Under the pieces are notes generated by a model. It ran no database searches. It saw only the letters and a program-made list of their open reading frames with translations, and was not told the DNA's origin. 64,000 nucleotides of DNA from Pseudomonas parakoreensis. GTDB taxonomy: Bacteria; Pseudomonadota; Gammaproteobacteria; Pseudomonadales; Pseudomonadaceae. A program made the position numbers and the translations under genes. The stretch covers positions 124,001 to 188,000 of the forward strand of contig NZ_BQHY01000007.1 of the NCBI RefSeq assembly GCF_021602155.1, read 5' to 3'. Shown here piece after piece: positions 27,679 through 37,556 of the stretch (position 1 is its first letter; each line of letters begins with the position of its first letter).

Positions 27679-30138
27679 ATGAAGCAAAAAAGGACACTCG
27701 GAACGCCACGGTTGTTGGGCATCGTCTGGCCATTTATTGCCGTCGTGTTATTTCAGGCGTTATTGGGGGGCGTGAGTCTCTACGTCCTGTCGGCCGTGCG
27801 GGGCTACGTTGCCGGTGAAAGTCTCTGGTCCAAGGGCCAGAAGGACGCCATCTATTATTTGAACCTGTATGCCGACAGCCGCGACGAGGCGATCTTCCTC
27901 AAGTACAAGGACGCGATTGCGGTGCCTCAGGGCGGTCACCAGTTGCGTCTGGCGCTGGATCGTCAACCACCGGATCTGCAGGCGGCGCGGGAGGGGATTC
28001 TCAAGGGTGGCAACCATCCCGATGACGTTTCGAGCCTGATCTGGCTGTACCTCAATTTCCGTCATTTCAGTTATCTGGAAACAGCGATCGACCGCTGGAC
28101 CATCGGCGATGCCTATCTGGTGCAACTGGACAATGTCGCGCGCGAGATGCATCAGGGCATCAGCCAGAATGTCGCGACGCCGGCTGATATCCAGCACTGG
28201 AAAGCGCAGATCTTTGCCATCAACGACGGTGTAACGCCGGCGGCCAAGGCTTTCAGCGATGCCTTGGGCGAGGGGTCGCGGATGATCCTGCGCCTGCTGC
28301 TGTTCACCAACCTGGCCACGGCGCTGGGGTTGATCATGCTGGCACTGTTGCGCACCCACAAACTGCTCAAGCAGCGCCATGCCTTTGCCCAGGCGCTGCA
28401 GCTGGAGAAGGACCGGGCGCACATCACCCTGCAGTCGATTGGCGACGGGGTCATCACTACCGACGTCAACGGTGCGATCGATTACATGAATCCTGCGGCA
28501 GAAGCCATGACGCACTGGAAGTCCGAGCATGCGGCGGGGCTGCCTCTGGCCGCGCTGTTCAATCTGCTGGACGACAACGCGCAGGCAGAAGGGCTGACGC
28601 TGATCGAGCATATCCTCAGCGGGCAACTGGTCGGCGGCAGCGAACATTCCAAACTGATTCAGCGCCTGGACGGCAGCACGGTTTCCGTGACGCTGGTGGG
28701 CGCACCGATCCGCAATGCCGAGAAAGTCAGTGGCACGGTGTTGGTGCTGCATGACATGACTCAGGAGCGGCAATACATCGCCAACCTGTCGTGGCAGGCG
28801 ACCCACGATGCCTTGACCGGTCTGGCCAACCGCCGCGAATTCGAATATCGCCTGGAGCAAGCCCTGCACAACCTGACGCGCCAGCCCGGTCGGCATGCGC
28901 TGATGTTCCTTGATCTGGACCAGTTCAAACTGGTCAACGACACCTGCGGCCATGCCGCAGGCGATGAGTTGCTGCGGCACATCTGCGCGCTGTTGCAATC
29001 GGGCTTGCGCGAGAGCGACACCCTCGCGCGGCTGGGCGGCGACGAGTTCGGCATCCTGCTGGAGAACTGCGCCCCGGACGCTGCCGAGAAAATTGCCGAG
29101 AGCTTGCGTCAGACTGTGCAGAACCTGCACTTCGTGTGGAAGGGCCGACCGTTTCTGACCACGGTGAGTATCGGTCTGGTGCACATCGCCCAGACCCCGA
29201 CCACTCTGGAAGCCTCATTGCGCGCGGCTGACATGGCTTGCTACATGGCCAAGGAAAAGGGCCGTAACCGGGTGCAGGTTTATCACGCAGACGACTCCGA
29301 ACTGTCTCTGCGCTTCGGCGAAATGGCCTGGGTGCAGCGCCTGCACATGGCTCTGGAAGAAGACCGCTTTTGCCTTTACGCCCAGGAAATCGCGCCACTG
29401 GGCCCCGCAACTGATGGCGGCGGGCACATCGAGATACTCTTGCGTCTGCACGACGAGGCCGGACGAATGATCCTGCCGGACAGTTTCATTCCGGCGGCCG
29501 AACGTTATGGTCTGATGAGTCAACTGGACCGCTGGGTTGTAGAAAATGTTTTTAAAGTCATTGCCCAATGTATTGCCGAACAACATGAAGAGCGTTTGGC
29601 AATGTGTGCGATTAATCTTTCAGGCATTACTATCGGAGATGACGCGTTTTTGCACTTTCTGCGTGAACAGTTTGTTAACTACGCCATACCTCCTGAAATG
29701 ATTTGTTTTGAAATTACCGAAACCAGTGCAATTGCCAATCTCGGGAGTGCAATTAGATTTATTAATGAACTCAAAGGCTTAGGATGTTACTTCTCGCTTG
29801 ATGATTTTTGCGCCGGAATGTCTTCATTCGCTTATCTGAAACATTTGCCTGTAGACTTCCTGAAGATCGACGGAAGTTTCGTAAAGGATATGCTGGACGA
29901 CCCGATTAACCGCGCAATGGTCGAAGTGATCAATCACATCGGGCATGTCATGGGTAAGCAGACAATTGCCGAGTTTGTAGAAACAACCCAGATCGAGCAG
30001 GCATTGCTTGAAATCGGGGTGGATTACGCTCAGGGTTACGTCATCGAACGCCCGCAGTTGTTTACCTGCGACAGTTTGCAAAGTCGGCCCGCCAGACCGC
30101 AGCCGTTGTTATTCAAGGCGCCTGGCACGTTCCGTTGA
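27679..30138 (+). CDS. Membrane GGDEF-EAL protein (cyclic-di-GMP turnover)
   Basis: An 819-residue protein. Two membrane helices (about 12-36 and 207-226) flank a periplasmic sensor region; a PAS domain (about 246-365; SIGDGVITTDVNGAIDYMNPAAEAM) is followed by GGDEF (about 375-540) and EAL (about 550-805) domains. The GGDEF motif (453-457) and the upstream inhibitory RxxD (RESD) are intact, so cyclase activity is plausible. The EAL motif reads EIL (585-587), the metal Glu in FEITE (678) is present, DDFGTG is altered to DDFCAG (708-713), and LKIDGSF is present, so phosphodiesterase activity is possible but uncertain. The stretch 29536-30010, inside the EAL part, is visibly AT-richer than the rest of the gene. 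Confidence 0.92.
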   Translation: MKQKRTLGTPRLLGIVWPFIAVVLFQALLGGVSLYVLSAVRGYVAGESLWSKGQKDAIYYLNLYADSRDEAIFLKYKDAIAVPQGGHQLRLALDRQPPDLQAAREGILKGGNHPDDVSSLIWLYLNFRHFSYLETAIDRWTIGDAYLVQLDNVAREMHQGISQNVATPADIQHWKAQIFAINDGVTPAAKAFSDALGEGSRMILRLLLFTNLATALGLIMLALLRTHKLLKQRHAFAQALQLEKDRAHITLQSIGDGVITTDVNGAIDYMNPAAEAMTHWKSEHAAGLPLAALFNLLDDNAQAEGLTLIEHILSGQLVGGSEHSKLIQRLDGSTVSVTLVGAPIRNAEKVSGTVLVLHDMTQERQYIANLSWQATHDALTGLANRREFEYRLEQALHNLTRQPGRHALMFLDLDQFKLVNDTCGHAAGDELLRHICALLQSGLRESDTLARLGGDEFGILLENCAPDAAEKIAESLRQTVQNLHFVWKGRPFLTTVSIGLVHIAQTPTTLEASLRAADMACYMAKEKGRNRVQVYHADDSELSLRFGEMAWVQRLHMALEEDRFCLYAQEIAPLGPATDGGGHIEILLRLHDEAGRMILPDSFIPAAERYGLMSQLDRWVVENVFKVIAQCIAEQHEERLAMCAINLSGITIGDDAFLHFLREQFVNYAIPPEMICFEITETSAIANLGSAIRFINELKGLGCYFSLDDFCAGMSSFAYLKHLPVDFLKIDGSFVKDMLDDPINRAMVEVINHIGHVMGKQTIAEFVETTQIEQALLEIGVDYAQGYVIERPQLFTCDSLQSRPARPQPLLFKAPGTFR

Positions 30139-30184
30139 AATCTCTTGCCGATCCTTACAATCACAAATCAAAAGGAGCCGAACA

Positions 30185-30979
30185 GTGATCGACACATTCA
30201 ACCGAACCGGACCACTCATGGAAGCTGCAAGTTATCCCGCCTGGGCGCAACAGCTCATTACGGATTGCAGCGAGAGCAAGCGCCGGGTTGTCGAACATGA
30301 ACTGTACCAGCGCATGCGCGATAACAAGCTCAGCGCCAAGACCATGCGCCAGTACCTGATCGGGGGCTGGCCGGTCGTTGAACAGTTTGCGTTGTATATG
30401 GCGCAGAACCTGACCAAGACCAGGTTTGCCCGCCATCCTGGGGAGGACATGGCGCGCCGCTGGCTGATGCGGAACATCCGTGTTGAACTCAATCATGCCG
30501 ATTACTGGCTGAACTGGAGCCGCGCGCACGGCGTCAGCCTTGAGGATCTTCAGGCTCAGCAAGTGCCGCCGGAACTGCATGCGCTGAGTCACTGGTGCTG
30601 GCATACGAGTTCGGCGGATTCGCTGATCGTCGCCATCGCCGCCACCAACTACGCCATCGAGGGCGCGACCGGGGAGTGGTCGGCGCTGGTGTGTTCCACT
30701 GGCGTGTACGCTGCGGCGTTCCCGGAAGAAGACCGCAAGCGCGCGATGAAATGGCTGAAGATGCATGCCCAATACGACGACGCCCATCCATGGGAAGCGC
30801 TGGAAATCATCTGCACGCTGGCGGGGATGAACCCGAGCCAGGCATTGCAGACCGAGCTGCGCCAGGCCGTGTGCAAGAGCTACGACTACATGTACCTGTT
30901 CCTTGAGCGCTGCATGCAGCTGGAAACCACGGAGCGCGCGATCCACGGTCGTGAACGTCTGGCGTTGGCAGAGAGCTGA
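30185..30979 (+). CDS. TenA/PqqC-like (haem-oxygenase-fold) protein
   Basis: A 264-residue all-helical protein of the TenA/PqqC/iron-dependent-oxidase superfamily. Features: RQYLIGGWPVVEQFALYMAQ in the second helix, RVELNHADYWLNW with the His/Glu-type residues, and YAIEGATGEWSALV. Some members hydrolyse thiamine precursors; others are di-iron redox enzymes, and the specific reaction cannot be told. The GTG at 30185 was chosen because GGAG lies seven bases upstream; an internal ATG at 30218 would lack such a site. It follows the GGDEF-EAL gene after 46 bases, so co-transcription is possible. Confidence 0.8.
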   Translation: MIDTFNRTGPLMEAASYPAWAQQLITDCSESKRRVVEHELYQRMRDNKLSAKTMRQYLIGGWPVVEQFALYMAQNLTKTRFARHPGEDMARRWLMRNIRVELNHADYWLNWSRAHGVSLEDLQAQQVPPELHALSHWCWHTSSADSLIVAIAATNYAIEGATGEWSALVCSTGVYAAAFPEEDRKRAMKWLKMHAQYDDAHPWEALEIICTLAGMNPSQALQTELRQAVCKSYDYMYLFLERCMQLETTERAIHGRERLALAES

Positions 30980-31004
30980 TTCAAGGTCTGAGATGTAGCA
31001 GAAA

Positions 31005-31093
31005 TGTGGGAGCGAGCCTGCTCGCGAAGACGGCGCTTCAGTCAGCACGGTTTTGACTGATTCACCGCTTTCGCGAGCAGGCTCACTCCCACA
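31005..31093. repeat. REPIN-like inverted repeat, GTGGGAGCGAGCCTGCTCGCGAA type
   Basis: Two inverted arms of the GAGCCTGCTCGCGAA kind around a central spacer, in the gap between the convergent TenA-like and diguanylate cyclase genes. Second copy at 40427-40517. Confidence 0.93.
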
Positions 31094-31117
31094 CTGCTGT
31101 GTGCTGTCTGAGAGTAT

Positions 31118-32044
31118 TCAGCCCGCCATCGCCAACCGATTACGCCCTTCGCGCTTGGCTACATACAGCGCACTGTCCGCCCGGCGCAGCAGACTGTCGG
31201 CCGATTCCCCCGGCAGAAGAGTCGAACAGCCAAGGCTCACGGTCAGGTCGATCAACCGGCCGTCGACGAAGTATTCCTCAGCCTGCGCGGCATGGCGCAA
31301 ACGCTCGCCAACCATTTGCGCCGCTTCCCGGCCGGTGTTCGACAGCAGGATCAGAAACTCTTCCCCGCCATAGCGAAACACCATGTCGACGTTGCGCAAC
31401 TGGCTCTTGATCGAGGCTGCCACCGCTTTGAGCACGTCATCGCCGGCGCTGTGGCCGTGGCTGTCGTTGACCCGTTTGAAGTGGTCGATGTCGAGCATCA
31501 GAACCGATAGTGGTTGCAGGTGCCGACGTGACATGTCGATCTCGCGCTGCAGGGTCTGCTCCATGGCGATCCGGTTGCCGGTTCCGGTCAGCGGGTCGCG
31601 CAGCGCACTTTGCGTTGCAGCGCGGTAGAGCAGGGCGTTGCGCATCGGGAACAACAGCGACGACAGCAGCGATTCGAGGTTGCCCTGATCCTGCTCGCTG
31701 AAGCGCTGGTTGCGGCGAAACACCAGTTCGCCCAAGTGCTCGCCTTCGTGGCTGAGGCTATAGCTGACGGAATGGTGACCGCGCGCACCGAATTCCAGAC
31801 GCAGGTCGCTGCCTGAATGCACGTAACTCAAGGCATCCAGCGGCACCAGGCGCTGAACTTCGCGAAAAAACAGACCGAGGATTCGTTGCGGCTCAAGACT
31901 GGTTTGCAGTTGCAGGCTCATTTGCTGGCGCAGTTGCGCGAGGCTGGCCGGGCGTTCCAGAAGCGGAGGCAGCTGACCAAAGCCCAGGCGTTGCAATTTG
32001 GCACTGTCAAAGTCAATTGCATTGGTCTGGGAAGGTGATTTCAT
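31118..32044 (-). CDS. Diguanylate cyclase with N-terminal GAF-like sensor region
   Basis: A 308-residue cytoplasmic protein. The first 140 residues resemble a degenerate GAF-type sensor (RILGLFFREVQRLVPLDALSYV). The C-terminal GGDEF domain (about 150-305) carries an active-site GGEEF, the metal Asp in MLDIDHFKRVND, and an intact inhibitory RxxD (RNVD) five residues before GGEEF. It should make c-di-GMP and be feedback inhibited. No signal peptide or membrane helix is seen. The 362-base gap 32045-32406 upstream holds no gene that I can support. Confidence 0.92.
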   Translation of the reverse strand: MKSPSQTNAIDFDSAKLQRLGFGQLPPLLERPASLAQLRQQMSLQLQTSLEPQRILGLFFREVQRLVPLDALSYVHSGSDLRLEFGARGHHSVSYSLSHEGEHLGELVFRRNQRFSEQDQGNLESLLSSLLFPMRNALLYRAATQSALRDPLTGTGNRIAMEQTLQREIDMSRRHLQPLSVLMLDIDHFKRVNDSHGHSAGDDVLKAVAASIKSQLRNVDMVFRYGGEEFLILLSNTGREAAQMVGERLRHAAQAEEYFVDGRLIDLTVSLGCSTLLPGESADSLLRRADSALYVAKREGRNRLAMAG

Positions 32045-32406
32045 ATGGCGTGAGCCCCTAAGCAGTAAGTCTGTCTTACAGGCTGGGTGAGAGCGGCTAT
32101 GGGCTGCGCGTCATACTGATCCATCAGTCCCGTAGGACATTTGGCGTAAGTTTAGTCTGCCGGATGACGATTAGTCAGCTATCGAAATCGCCCTTGCCCC
32201 AGTGCCTTCACACGGCGTGCTTTGAGGAGATTTAGAGCGAAAGTCGTGCCATTCGGTTCACGATAATTAAAAACGTTATGAATCAACGGGATGGCATTTT
32301 GCTTTGGGCGGGGGTGGCAGATATTTGACTGGAATGTGACGGCGAAAAGCGGCAAAGGTGTGCCGCGACGGTAATCCGCCACGGCAACAAAAGCGACGTA
32401 TGGCAC

Positions 32407-33147
32407 TTATTGCGCGTTGAATGCCTGGCCATTGATGCCCGTGCTGTCCGGGCCCATCAGGTACAGGTACACCGGCATGATCTCTTCCGGGGTCGGATTG
32501 TTCAGCGGGTTTTCCCCTGGATAGGCCTGTGCGCGCATGCTGGTACGCGTGCCGCCCGGGTTGATGCTGTTGGAACGCACGGGTGCTACGCCATCGACTT
32601 CGTCGGCCAGCGTCTGCATCAGGCCTTCGGTGGCAAACTTCGACACACCGTAGGCGCCCCAGTAGGCCCGGCCCTTGCGTCCGACGCTGCTGGAGGTGAA
32701 CACCACCGAGGCATCCTGCGACAGCTTGAGCAGCGGCAGCAAGGTGCTGGTGAGCATGAACATGGCGTTGACGTTGACCTGCATGACGCGCATGAAGTTT
32801 TCGCCGGACAGTTGCTCGATCGGCGTACGCGGCCCAATGATCGAGGCGTTGTGCAGCAGGCCATCGAGATGGCCGAACTCGGTTTCGATCATCGCCGCCA
32901 GCTCATCGTATTGATGGGGCAGGGCGGTCTCGAGGTTGAACGGGATCACCGCCGGTTGTGGATGGCCGGCGGCTTCGATTTCGTCGTAGACCTGCGTCAG
33001 ATTGGCTTCGGTCTTGCCCAGCAACAGCACGGTGGCGCCATGGGCGGCGTAGGTTTTGGCAGCCGCCGCGCCGATGCCACGGCCGGCACCGGTGACCAGA
33101 ATGACCCGGTCCTTGAGCAATTCGGGACGGGCGGTGTAATCAAACAT
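32407..33147 (-). CDS. yciK: YciK family SDR oxidoreductase
   Basis: A 246-residue classical SDR starting MFDYTARPELLKDRVILVTG. The TGAGRGIG motif, HNAS (variant NNAG), VVFTSSSVGRKG serine and WGAYGVSKFA (YxxxK) are visible. The FDY..RP.LL...ILVTGA beginning is typical of YciK, a conserved gammaproteobacterial SDR of unknown substrate. The ATG at 33147 has a GAGG site; an upstream codon at 33165 would add six residues. It is the last gene of the mtaD-ubiG-mupP-yciK series, after a REPIN. Confidence 0.9.
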   Translation of the reverse strand: MFDYTARPELLKDRVILVTGAGRGIGAAAAKTYAAHGATVLLLGKTEANLTQVYDEIEAAGHPQPAVIPFNLETALPHQYDELAAMIETEFGHLDGLLHNASIIGPRTPIEQLSGENFMRVMQVNVNAMFMLTSTLLPLLKLSQDASVVFTSSSVGRKGRAYWGAYGVSKFATEGLMQTLADEVDGVAPVRSNSINPGGTRTSMRAQAYPGENPLNNPTPEEIMPVYLYLMGPDSTGINGQAFNAQ

Positions 33148-33184
33148 AAAAACCTCACAATCCATTCATGAAGACCTGCTTCCC

Positions 33185-33303
33185 TGTGGTGAGGGGATTT
33201 ATCCCCGACCGGCTGCGAAGCAGTCGTGAAACCTGTCTATCGAATCGACCTGAAAGTGCGCGGGCTGCTTCGCATCCCATCGGGGATAAATCCCCTCGCC
33301 ACA
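33185..33303. repeat. REPIN-like inverted repeat, GAGGGGATTTATCCCCGA type
   Basis: Inverted arms with GGGGATTTATCCCC and GGCTGCGAAGCAGTC-type parts, like 12308-12432. It separates mupP from yciK within one transcription direction. Confidence 0.88.
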
Positions 33304-33313
33304 ACGGCCGTTT

Positions 33314-33985
33314 TCAGCAGCTGCACAGCGCGTTGTCGATGACCTTGCGCAGTTCCAGCGGATGATCCACCACCACATCCGCGCCCCAGTGCCGCGGGTT
33401 GTCGTCCGGGTGGATATAGCCATAGGTCACGGCGGCGGTTTTGGTGCCCGCATCGCGCCCCGATTCGATGTCGCGCAGATCATCGCCCACAAACAGCACG
33501 GTGGACGGATCCAGATCAAGCATCTTGCACGCGAGGATCAGCGGCTCCGGATCCGGCTTGCTGTTTTTCACGTGGTCCGGGCAGATCAACAGCGCCGAGC
33601 GCTCGGCCAGCCCCAGTTGCTGCATGATCGGCTCGGCAAACCGAACCGGTTTGTTGGTGACCACGCCCCAGATCAAGTTGCCCCGCTCGATGTCGGCCAG
33701 CAACTCGCCCATGCCGTCGAACAGCTTGCTGTGTACCGCGCAACCGGCCAGATAGCGTTCGAGGAACTCCTGACGCAGTTCTTCGAAGCCCGGCGATTCC
33801 GGGTCCATCGAGAACGTCACCGCGACCATGGCTTTGGCGCCGCCGGAAATTTCGTCGCGGATGTGCTTGTCGTTCATTGGCGGCAAGCCGCGATCCGCGC
33901 GCATCGCCTGACAGATGGCGATGAAATCCGGCGCGGTGTCGAGCAGGGTGCCGTCCATATCGAAAAGGACTGCTCTGATGGCCAT
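33314..33985 (-). CDS. mupP: N-acetylmuramic acid 6-phosphate phosphatase MupP
   Basis: A 223-residue HAD phosphatase. The DxDGT nucleophile motif is [11 protein letters not shown] at 7-17; motif II TNKPVRF, the Lys in KPDPEPL, and motif [14 protein letters not shown] follow. Annotated widely as a phosphoglycolate phosphatase, but the copy next to ubiG in pseudomonads was shown to be MupP, which dephosphorylates MurNAc-6P in the cell-wall recycling route that bypasses de novo UDP-MurNAc synthesis and affects fosfomycin and beta-lactam response. Four bases separate it from ubiG, so the two are one operon. Confidence 0.9.
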   Translation of the reverse strand: MAIRAVLFDMDGTLLDTAPDFIAICQAMRADRGLPPMNDKHIRDEISGGAKAMVAVTFSMDPESPGFEELRQEFLERYLAGCAVHSKLFDGMGELLADIERGNLIWGVVTNKPVRFAEPIMQQLGLAERSALLICPDHVKNSKPDPEPLILACKMLDLDPSTVLFVGDDLRDIESGRDAGTKTAAVTYGYIHPDDNPRHWGADVVVDHPLELRKVIDNALCSC

Positions 33986-33989
33986 CGGC

Positions 33990-34688
33990 TTACTCCTCGC
34001 GCAGGGTCTGGATCATGTAGTTGACGTCAACGTCGTTGGCCAGCTTGTAGTGCTTGGTCAGCGGGTTGTAGGTCAGGCCAATGATGTCCTTGACGGTCAG
34101 GCCGGCGATGCGGCTCCAGGCGCCCAGCTCGGACGGGCGAATGAATTTCTTGAAGTCGTGGGTGCCGCGTGGCAGCAGCTTCATGATGTATTCGGCACCG
34201 ACGATGGCGAACAGGTACGCCTTCGGGTTGCGGTTGATGGTCGAGAAGAACACCTGGCCGCCCGGTTTGACCATGCGGTAGCAGGCGCGGATCACCGACG
34301 ACGGGTCCGGTACGTGCTCGAGCATTTCCAGGCAGGTTACGACGTCGAACTGCTCGGGCATTTCTTCGGCAAGGGCTTCAGCGGTGATCTGCCGGTACTC
34401 GACGTTGACCCCGGATTCCAATTGATGCAGTTGCGCGACCGCCAGCGGCGCTTCGCCCATGTCGATGCCCGTTACCGTGGCGCCGCGCTGGGCCATGGCT
34501 TCGCTGAGAATGCCGCCGCCGCAGCCGACGTCGAGAACTTTCTTGCCGGCCAGATTGACCCGCTCGTCAATCCAGTTGACGCGCAGCGGATTGATGTCGT
34601 GCAGTGGTTTGAACTCGCTTTCACGGTCCCACCAACGATGGGCCAGGGCTTCGAATTTGGCGATTTCGGCGTGGTCGACGTTGCTCAT
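33990..34688 (-). CDS. ubiG: Ubiquinone biosynthesis O-methyltransferase UbiG
   Basis: A 232-residue SAM-dependent methyltransferase. It begins with the family-specific [23 protein letters not shown] segment and has motif [17 protein letters not shown] and post-motif [12 protein letters not shown]. UbiG carries out both O-methylation steps of ubiquinone synthesis. It lies between the MTA deaminase gene and mupP, all on the minus strand. Confidence 0.95.
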   Translation of the reverse strand: MSNVDHAEIAKFEALAHRWWDRESEFKPLHDINPLRVNWIDERVNLAGKKVLDVGCGGGILSEAMAQRGATVTGIDMGEAPLAVAQLHQLESGVNVEYRQITAEALAEEMPEQFDVVTCLEMLEHVPDPSSVIRACYRMVKPGGQVFFSTINRNPKAYLFAIVGAEYIMKLLPRGTHDFKKFIRPSELGAWSRIAGLTVKDIIGLTYNPLTKHYKLANDVDVNYMIQTLREE

Positions 34689-34746
34689 GATCTATTCCTC
34701 GAAAAACTTGAAAAAGGCTGTAGCCGCGAAGTCTGCTCCGCGGTGT

Positions 34747-36081
34747 TTACGATTCTGAGTGGCCGCTGATGCGCTGGCCCCAGGCCCGGGCGGTGGCGCC
34801 CAGCTGTTGTTCGTCCAGGCGGGTCAGGCGCCGGTCGTCGAGTAACTGTTTGCCGGCGACCCACAGGTGTTTCACGCAGTCGCGGCCGGTGGCATAGATA
34901 AGCTGTGACACCGGGTCATAGACCGGTTGCTGGGCCAGGCCGGACAGGTCGAAGGCGACGATGTCTGCAGCCTTGCCAATCTCCAGCGAACCGACCTGTG
35001 CCTCAATGCCCAGAGCCCGGGCGCCGTTGAGCGTGGCCATGCGCAGCGCGCGATGGGCGTCCAGCGCGGTGGCCGAGCCGGCGACGGCTTTGGCCAGCAG
35101 CGCGGCGGTGCGGGTTTCGCCGAGCAGGTCGAGGTCGTTGTTGCTCGCTGCGCCATCGGTGCCGACGGCAACGTTCACGCCAGCCTGCCACAGACGCTCC
35201 ACCGGGCAGAAACCGCTGGCCAGCTTCAGGTTCGATTCCGGGCAGTGGATCACGCTGGTGTTGCTTTCTACCAGCAATGCCAGATCGTCATCGCTGATCT
35301 GGGTCATGTGCACCGCCTGGAAGCGCGGGCCGAGCAGGCCGAGGCGAGCGAGGCGGGCCAGTGGCCGCTCGCCGCGATGCTCCAGCGATTGCTGGACTTC
35401 GAAGGCAGTTTCGTGGACATGCATGTGGATCGACGCGTCCAGCTCTTCGGCGATCACGCGGATTTTTTCCAGGTTCTCGTCGCCCACGGTGTAGGGTGCA
35501 TGAGGGCCGAAAGTGATCTTGATCCGTTCGTGATGCTTCAAATCGCCGAACAGCTCGACGCCCTGACGAATGGCCTCATCGGCGCTGCTGGCACCGGGGA
35601 TCGGGAAATCGAGGATCGGAATCGCGATCTGTGCGCGAATGCCGCTGTTGTGCACGCGCTCACTGGCAACTTTCGGGAAGAAGTACATGTCCGAGAAGCA
35701 ACTGATGCCACCTTTGATCTGCTCGGCAATCGCCAAGTCAGTGCCATCACGGACGAAATCTTCATCGACCCATTTGGCTTCGGCCGGCCAGATGTGGTTT
35801 TCCAGCCAGGTCATCAGCGGCAGATCGTCGGCCAGGCCACGGAACAGGGTCATCGCCGCATGCCCGTGGGCGTTGATCAGGCCCGGGCTGAGCAGCACGT
35901 CCGGCAATTCGCGGACTTCAGTGGCGTTACACTTCAATGCTTCGGCGCGCGGGCCGATAAACACGATGCGACCGTCACGGATGCCCAGGCCGTGCTCCTT
36001 GAGCACAACGCCTGCAGGTTCGACGGGTACCAGCCAGGTCGGCAGCAATAATAAGTCGAGCGCAATGGCAGGTTTCGGCAT
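34747..36081 (-). CDS. mtaD: 5'-methylthioadenosine deaminase (TRZ/ATZ amidohydrolase)
   Basis: A 444-residue metal-dependent amidohydrolase. Metal ligands are visible in [10 protein letters not shown] (HxH), [16 protein letters not shown] and [13 protein letters not shown]. The P. aeruginosa orthologue at the same position (PA3170, from memory) deaminates 5'-methylthioadenosine to methylthioinosine, which is then phosphorolysed and enters the salvage pathway through MtnA. The divergent neighbour here is mtnA, which supports that role. The ATG at 36081 begins the protein as [14 protein letters not shown]; the frame stays open far upstream across mtnA, but that part is antisense noise. Confidence 0.88.
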   Translation of the reverse strand: MPKPAIALDLLLLPTWLVPVEPAGVVLKEHGLGIRDGRIVFIGPRAEALKCNATEVRELPDVLLSPGLINAHGHAAMTLFRGLADDLPLMTWLENHIWPAEAKWVDEDFVRDGTDLAIAEQIKGGISCFSDMYFFPKVASERVHNSGIRAQIAIPILDFPIPGASSADEAIRQGVELFGDLKHHERIKITFGPHAPYTVGDENLEKIRVIAEELDASIHMHVHETAFEVQQSLEHRGERPLARLARLGLLGPRFQAVHMTQISDDDLALLVESNTSVIHCPESNLKLASGFCPVERLWQAGVNVAVGTDGAASNNDLDLLGETRTAALLAKAVAGSATALDAHRALRMATLNGARALGIEAQVGSLEIGKAADIVAFDLSGLAQQPVYDPVSQLIYATGRDCVKHLWVAGKQLLDDRRLTRLDEQQLGATARAWGQRISGHSES

Positions 36082-36189
36082 CGAGGGTCGGTTCCAGTGC
36101 TTTTGTAAAGGATGGCGAAGTATACCCGAGCGTCTTCGCGGGGGGATCGCTATAATCGGCGGCTTTTGTTCATGAGTGCGGGGTGAGGG
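36082..36189. promoter_or_regulatory. Divergent promoter region mtaD / mtnA
   Basis: A 108-base gap between two start codons of genes in the same methionine-salvage route transcribed apart. Both promoters must lie here or overlap the gene ends. A TATAAT at 36151-36156 on the plus strand is a plausible -10 for mtnA; no good -35 is seen at standard spacing. Confidence 0.5.
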
Positions 36190-37266
36190 ATGCGCGATCG
36201 ACTGTTGGCTGCGGAGAAAGTAAAGGCCATCGATTGGCGAGATGGCGCGCTCCACCTGCTGGATCAGCGTATTTTGCCGTTTGAGGAAAACTGGATTGCC
36301 TACACCAGCGCGGCCGGTGTGGCTGAGGCGATTCGTTCGATGGTGGTGCGTGGCGCGCCCGCCATCGGCATCAGTGCGGCCTATGGCATTGTGCTTGCGG
36401 CCCGCGCACGGATCGCTGAGGGGGGGGGCTGGTACGCGGCGCTGGAAGAGGATTTCGCCTTGCTCGCCGATTCCCGGCCGACGGCGGTCAATCTGTTCTG
36501 GGCGCTGAACCGCATGCACGATCGCCTGGACCGGCTGAAAGAAAACGCCGATCCGCTGGCGGCACTGGAAGCTGAAGCCATCGCCATTCATGAAAGCGAC
36601 CGCGAAGCCAACCTGACCATGGCTCAGCTCGGTGTCGATCTGATCCGCAAGCATCAGGGCAACGCCCAGGCGATTCTCACTCACTGTAATACCGGCGCTC
36701 TGGCCACCGGAGGTTTCGGTACCGCGCTGGGGGTGATTCGCGCGGCCTATCTCGAAGGCATGGTAGAGCGCGTCTACGCCGATGAAACCCGCCCGTGGCT
36801 GCAGGGGTCGCGCCTGACCGCCTGGGAGCTGGCGAACGAAGGCATTCCGGTGACGCTCAATGCCGACTCCGCCGCCGCGCACATCATGAAAACCAAAGGC
36901 GTGACCTGGGTGATCGTCGGTGCTGACCGCATCACTGCCAATGGCGATGTGGCGAACAAGATCGGCACCTACCAACTGGCGGTCAACGCCATGCACCACG
37001 GCGTGCGCTTCATGGTGGTGGCGCCGAGTTCGACCATCGACATGCATCTGGCCAGTGGCGACGACATCCCGATCGAGGAACGTGATGGCGCCGAGTTGCT
37101 GGAGGTCGGTGGCAAGCGCGTGGGGGCGGACGTCGAGGCGTTCAACCCGGTGTTCGATGTGACGCCGGCGGATCTGATCGACGCGATCGTCACTGAAAAG
37201 GGCATCGTCGAGCGGCCGGATACGGCGAAAATGGCTCAGTTGATGTGCCGCAAACGCCTGCATTGA
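36190..37266 (+). CDS. mtnA: S-methyl-5-thioribose-1-phosphate isomerase
   Basis: A 358-residue aldose-ketose isomerase of the eIF2B-related family. Key segments: [16 protein letters not shown], the catalytic Cys in [31 protein letters not shown], and the catalytic Asp in [11 protein letters not shown]. It converts methylthioribose-1-phosphate to methylthioribulose-1-phosphate in the methionine salvage pathway. A G-rich run (36421-36427) codes for part of a Gly-rich loop. It is read toward gyrA with a REPIN and the gyrA promoter in between. Confidence 0.95.
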   Translation: MRDRLLAAEKVKAIDWRDGALHLLDQRILPFEENWIAYTSAAGVAEAIRSMVVRGAPAIGISAAYGIVLAARARIAEGGGWYAALEEDFALLADSRPTAVNLFWALNRMHDRLDRLKENADPLAALEAEAIAIHESDREANLTMAQLGVDLIRKHQGNAQAILTHCNTGALATGGFGTALGVIRAAYLEGMVERVYADETRPWLQGSRLTAWELANEGIPVTLNADSAAAHIMKTKGVTWVIVGADRITANGDVANKIGTYQLAVNAMHHGVRFMVVAPSSTIDMHLASGDDIPIEERDGAELLEVGGKRVGADVEAFNPVFDVTPADLIDAIVTEKGIVERPDTAKMAQLMCRKRLH

Positions 37267-37290
37267 TGGGTCGCGGCGTCTGCAAGGACG

Positions 37291-37368
37291 CCATCGCTGG
37301 CAAGCCAGCTCCCACAGGTCTTGTGCTCGCCACTGATCCTGTGGGAGCTGGCTTGCCAGCGAAGGGGA
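37291..37368. repeat. REPIN-like inverted repeat, GTGGGAGCTGGCTTGCCAGCGAT type
   Basis: Fourth copy of this type, with the shortest spacer, between mtnA and gyrA. Confidence 0.92.
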
Positions 37369-37536
37369 CCTGAAAGTCAATAAACATCGCAAAACCTGAC
37401 CTCAAAACTGCATTCAAAGAAGCTCTGAGCCTCTCTCGTCCCCTTTACGCCTGTCATCGGTCAACTAACTATGCTCCATGCGCATCTGGGGGATAGGTGC
37501 GTGGCGGCTCTTGTGATAACATCCGGCGTTTTCCGA

Positions 37537-37556
37537 GGCAGCTTCGCGGAGCTGTC
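37537..37556 (+). promoter_or_regulatory. Hairpin in the gyrA upstream region
   Basis: GGCAGCT (37537-37543), loop TCGCGG, AGCTGTC (37550-37556) form a 7-bp stem with one G-U pair. A TGATAACAT element at 37514-37522 just upstream is a candidate -10. The rest of the 425-base gap (37369-37691) shows no gene. Regulatory meaning is unproven. Confidence 0.35.

Noticed and set aside
32179-32406. Possible 75-codon minus-strand gene between the diguanylate cyclase and yciK
   Set aside because: No ribosome site, no recognisable pattern, and its start abuts the yciK stop. Treated as non-coding.
36082-37392. Long minus-strand open frame upstream of and in frame with the MTA deaminase gene (would give 881 residues)
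   Set aside because: It lies antisense to mtnA, whose protein is fully conserved. The deaminase family begins at the Met at 36081; the extra part is an artefact of high GC.
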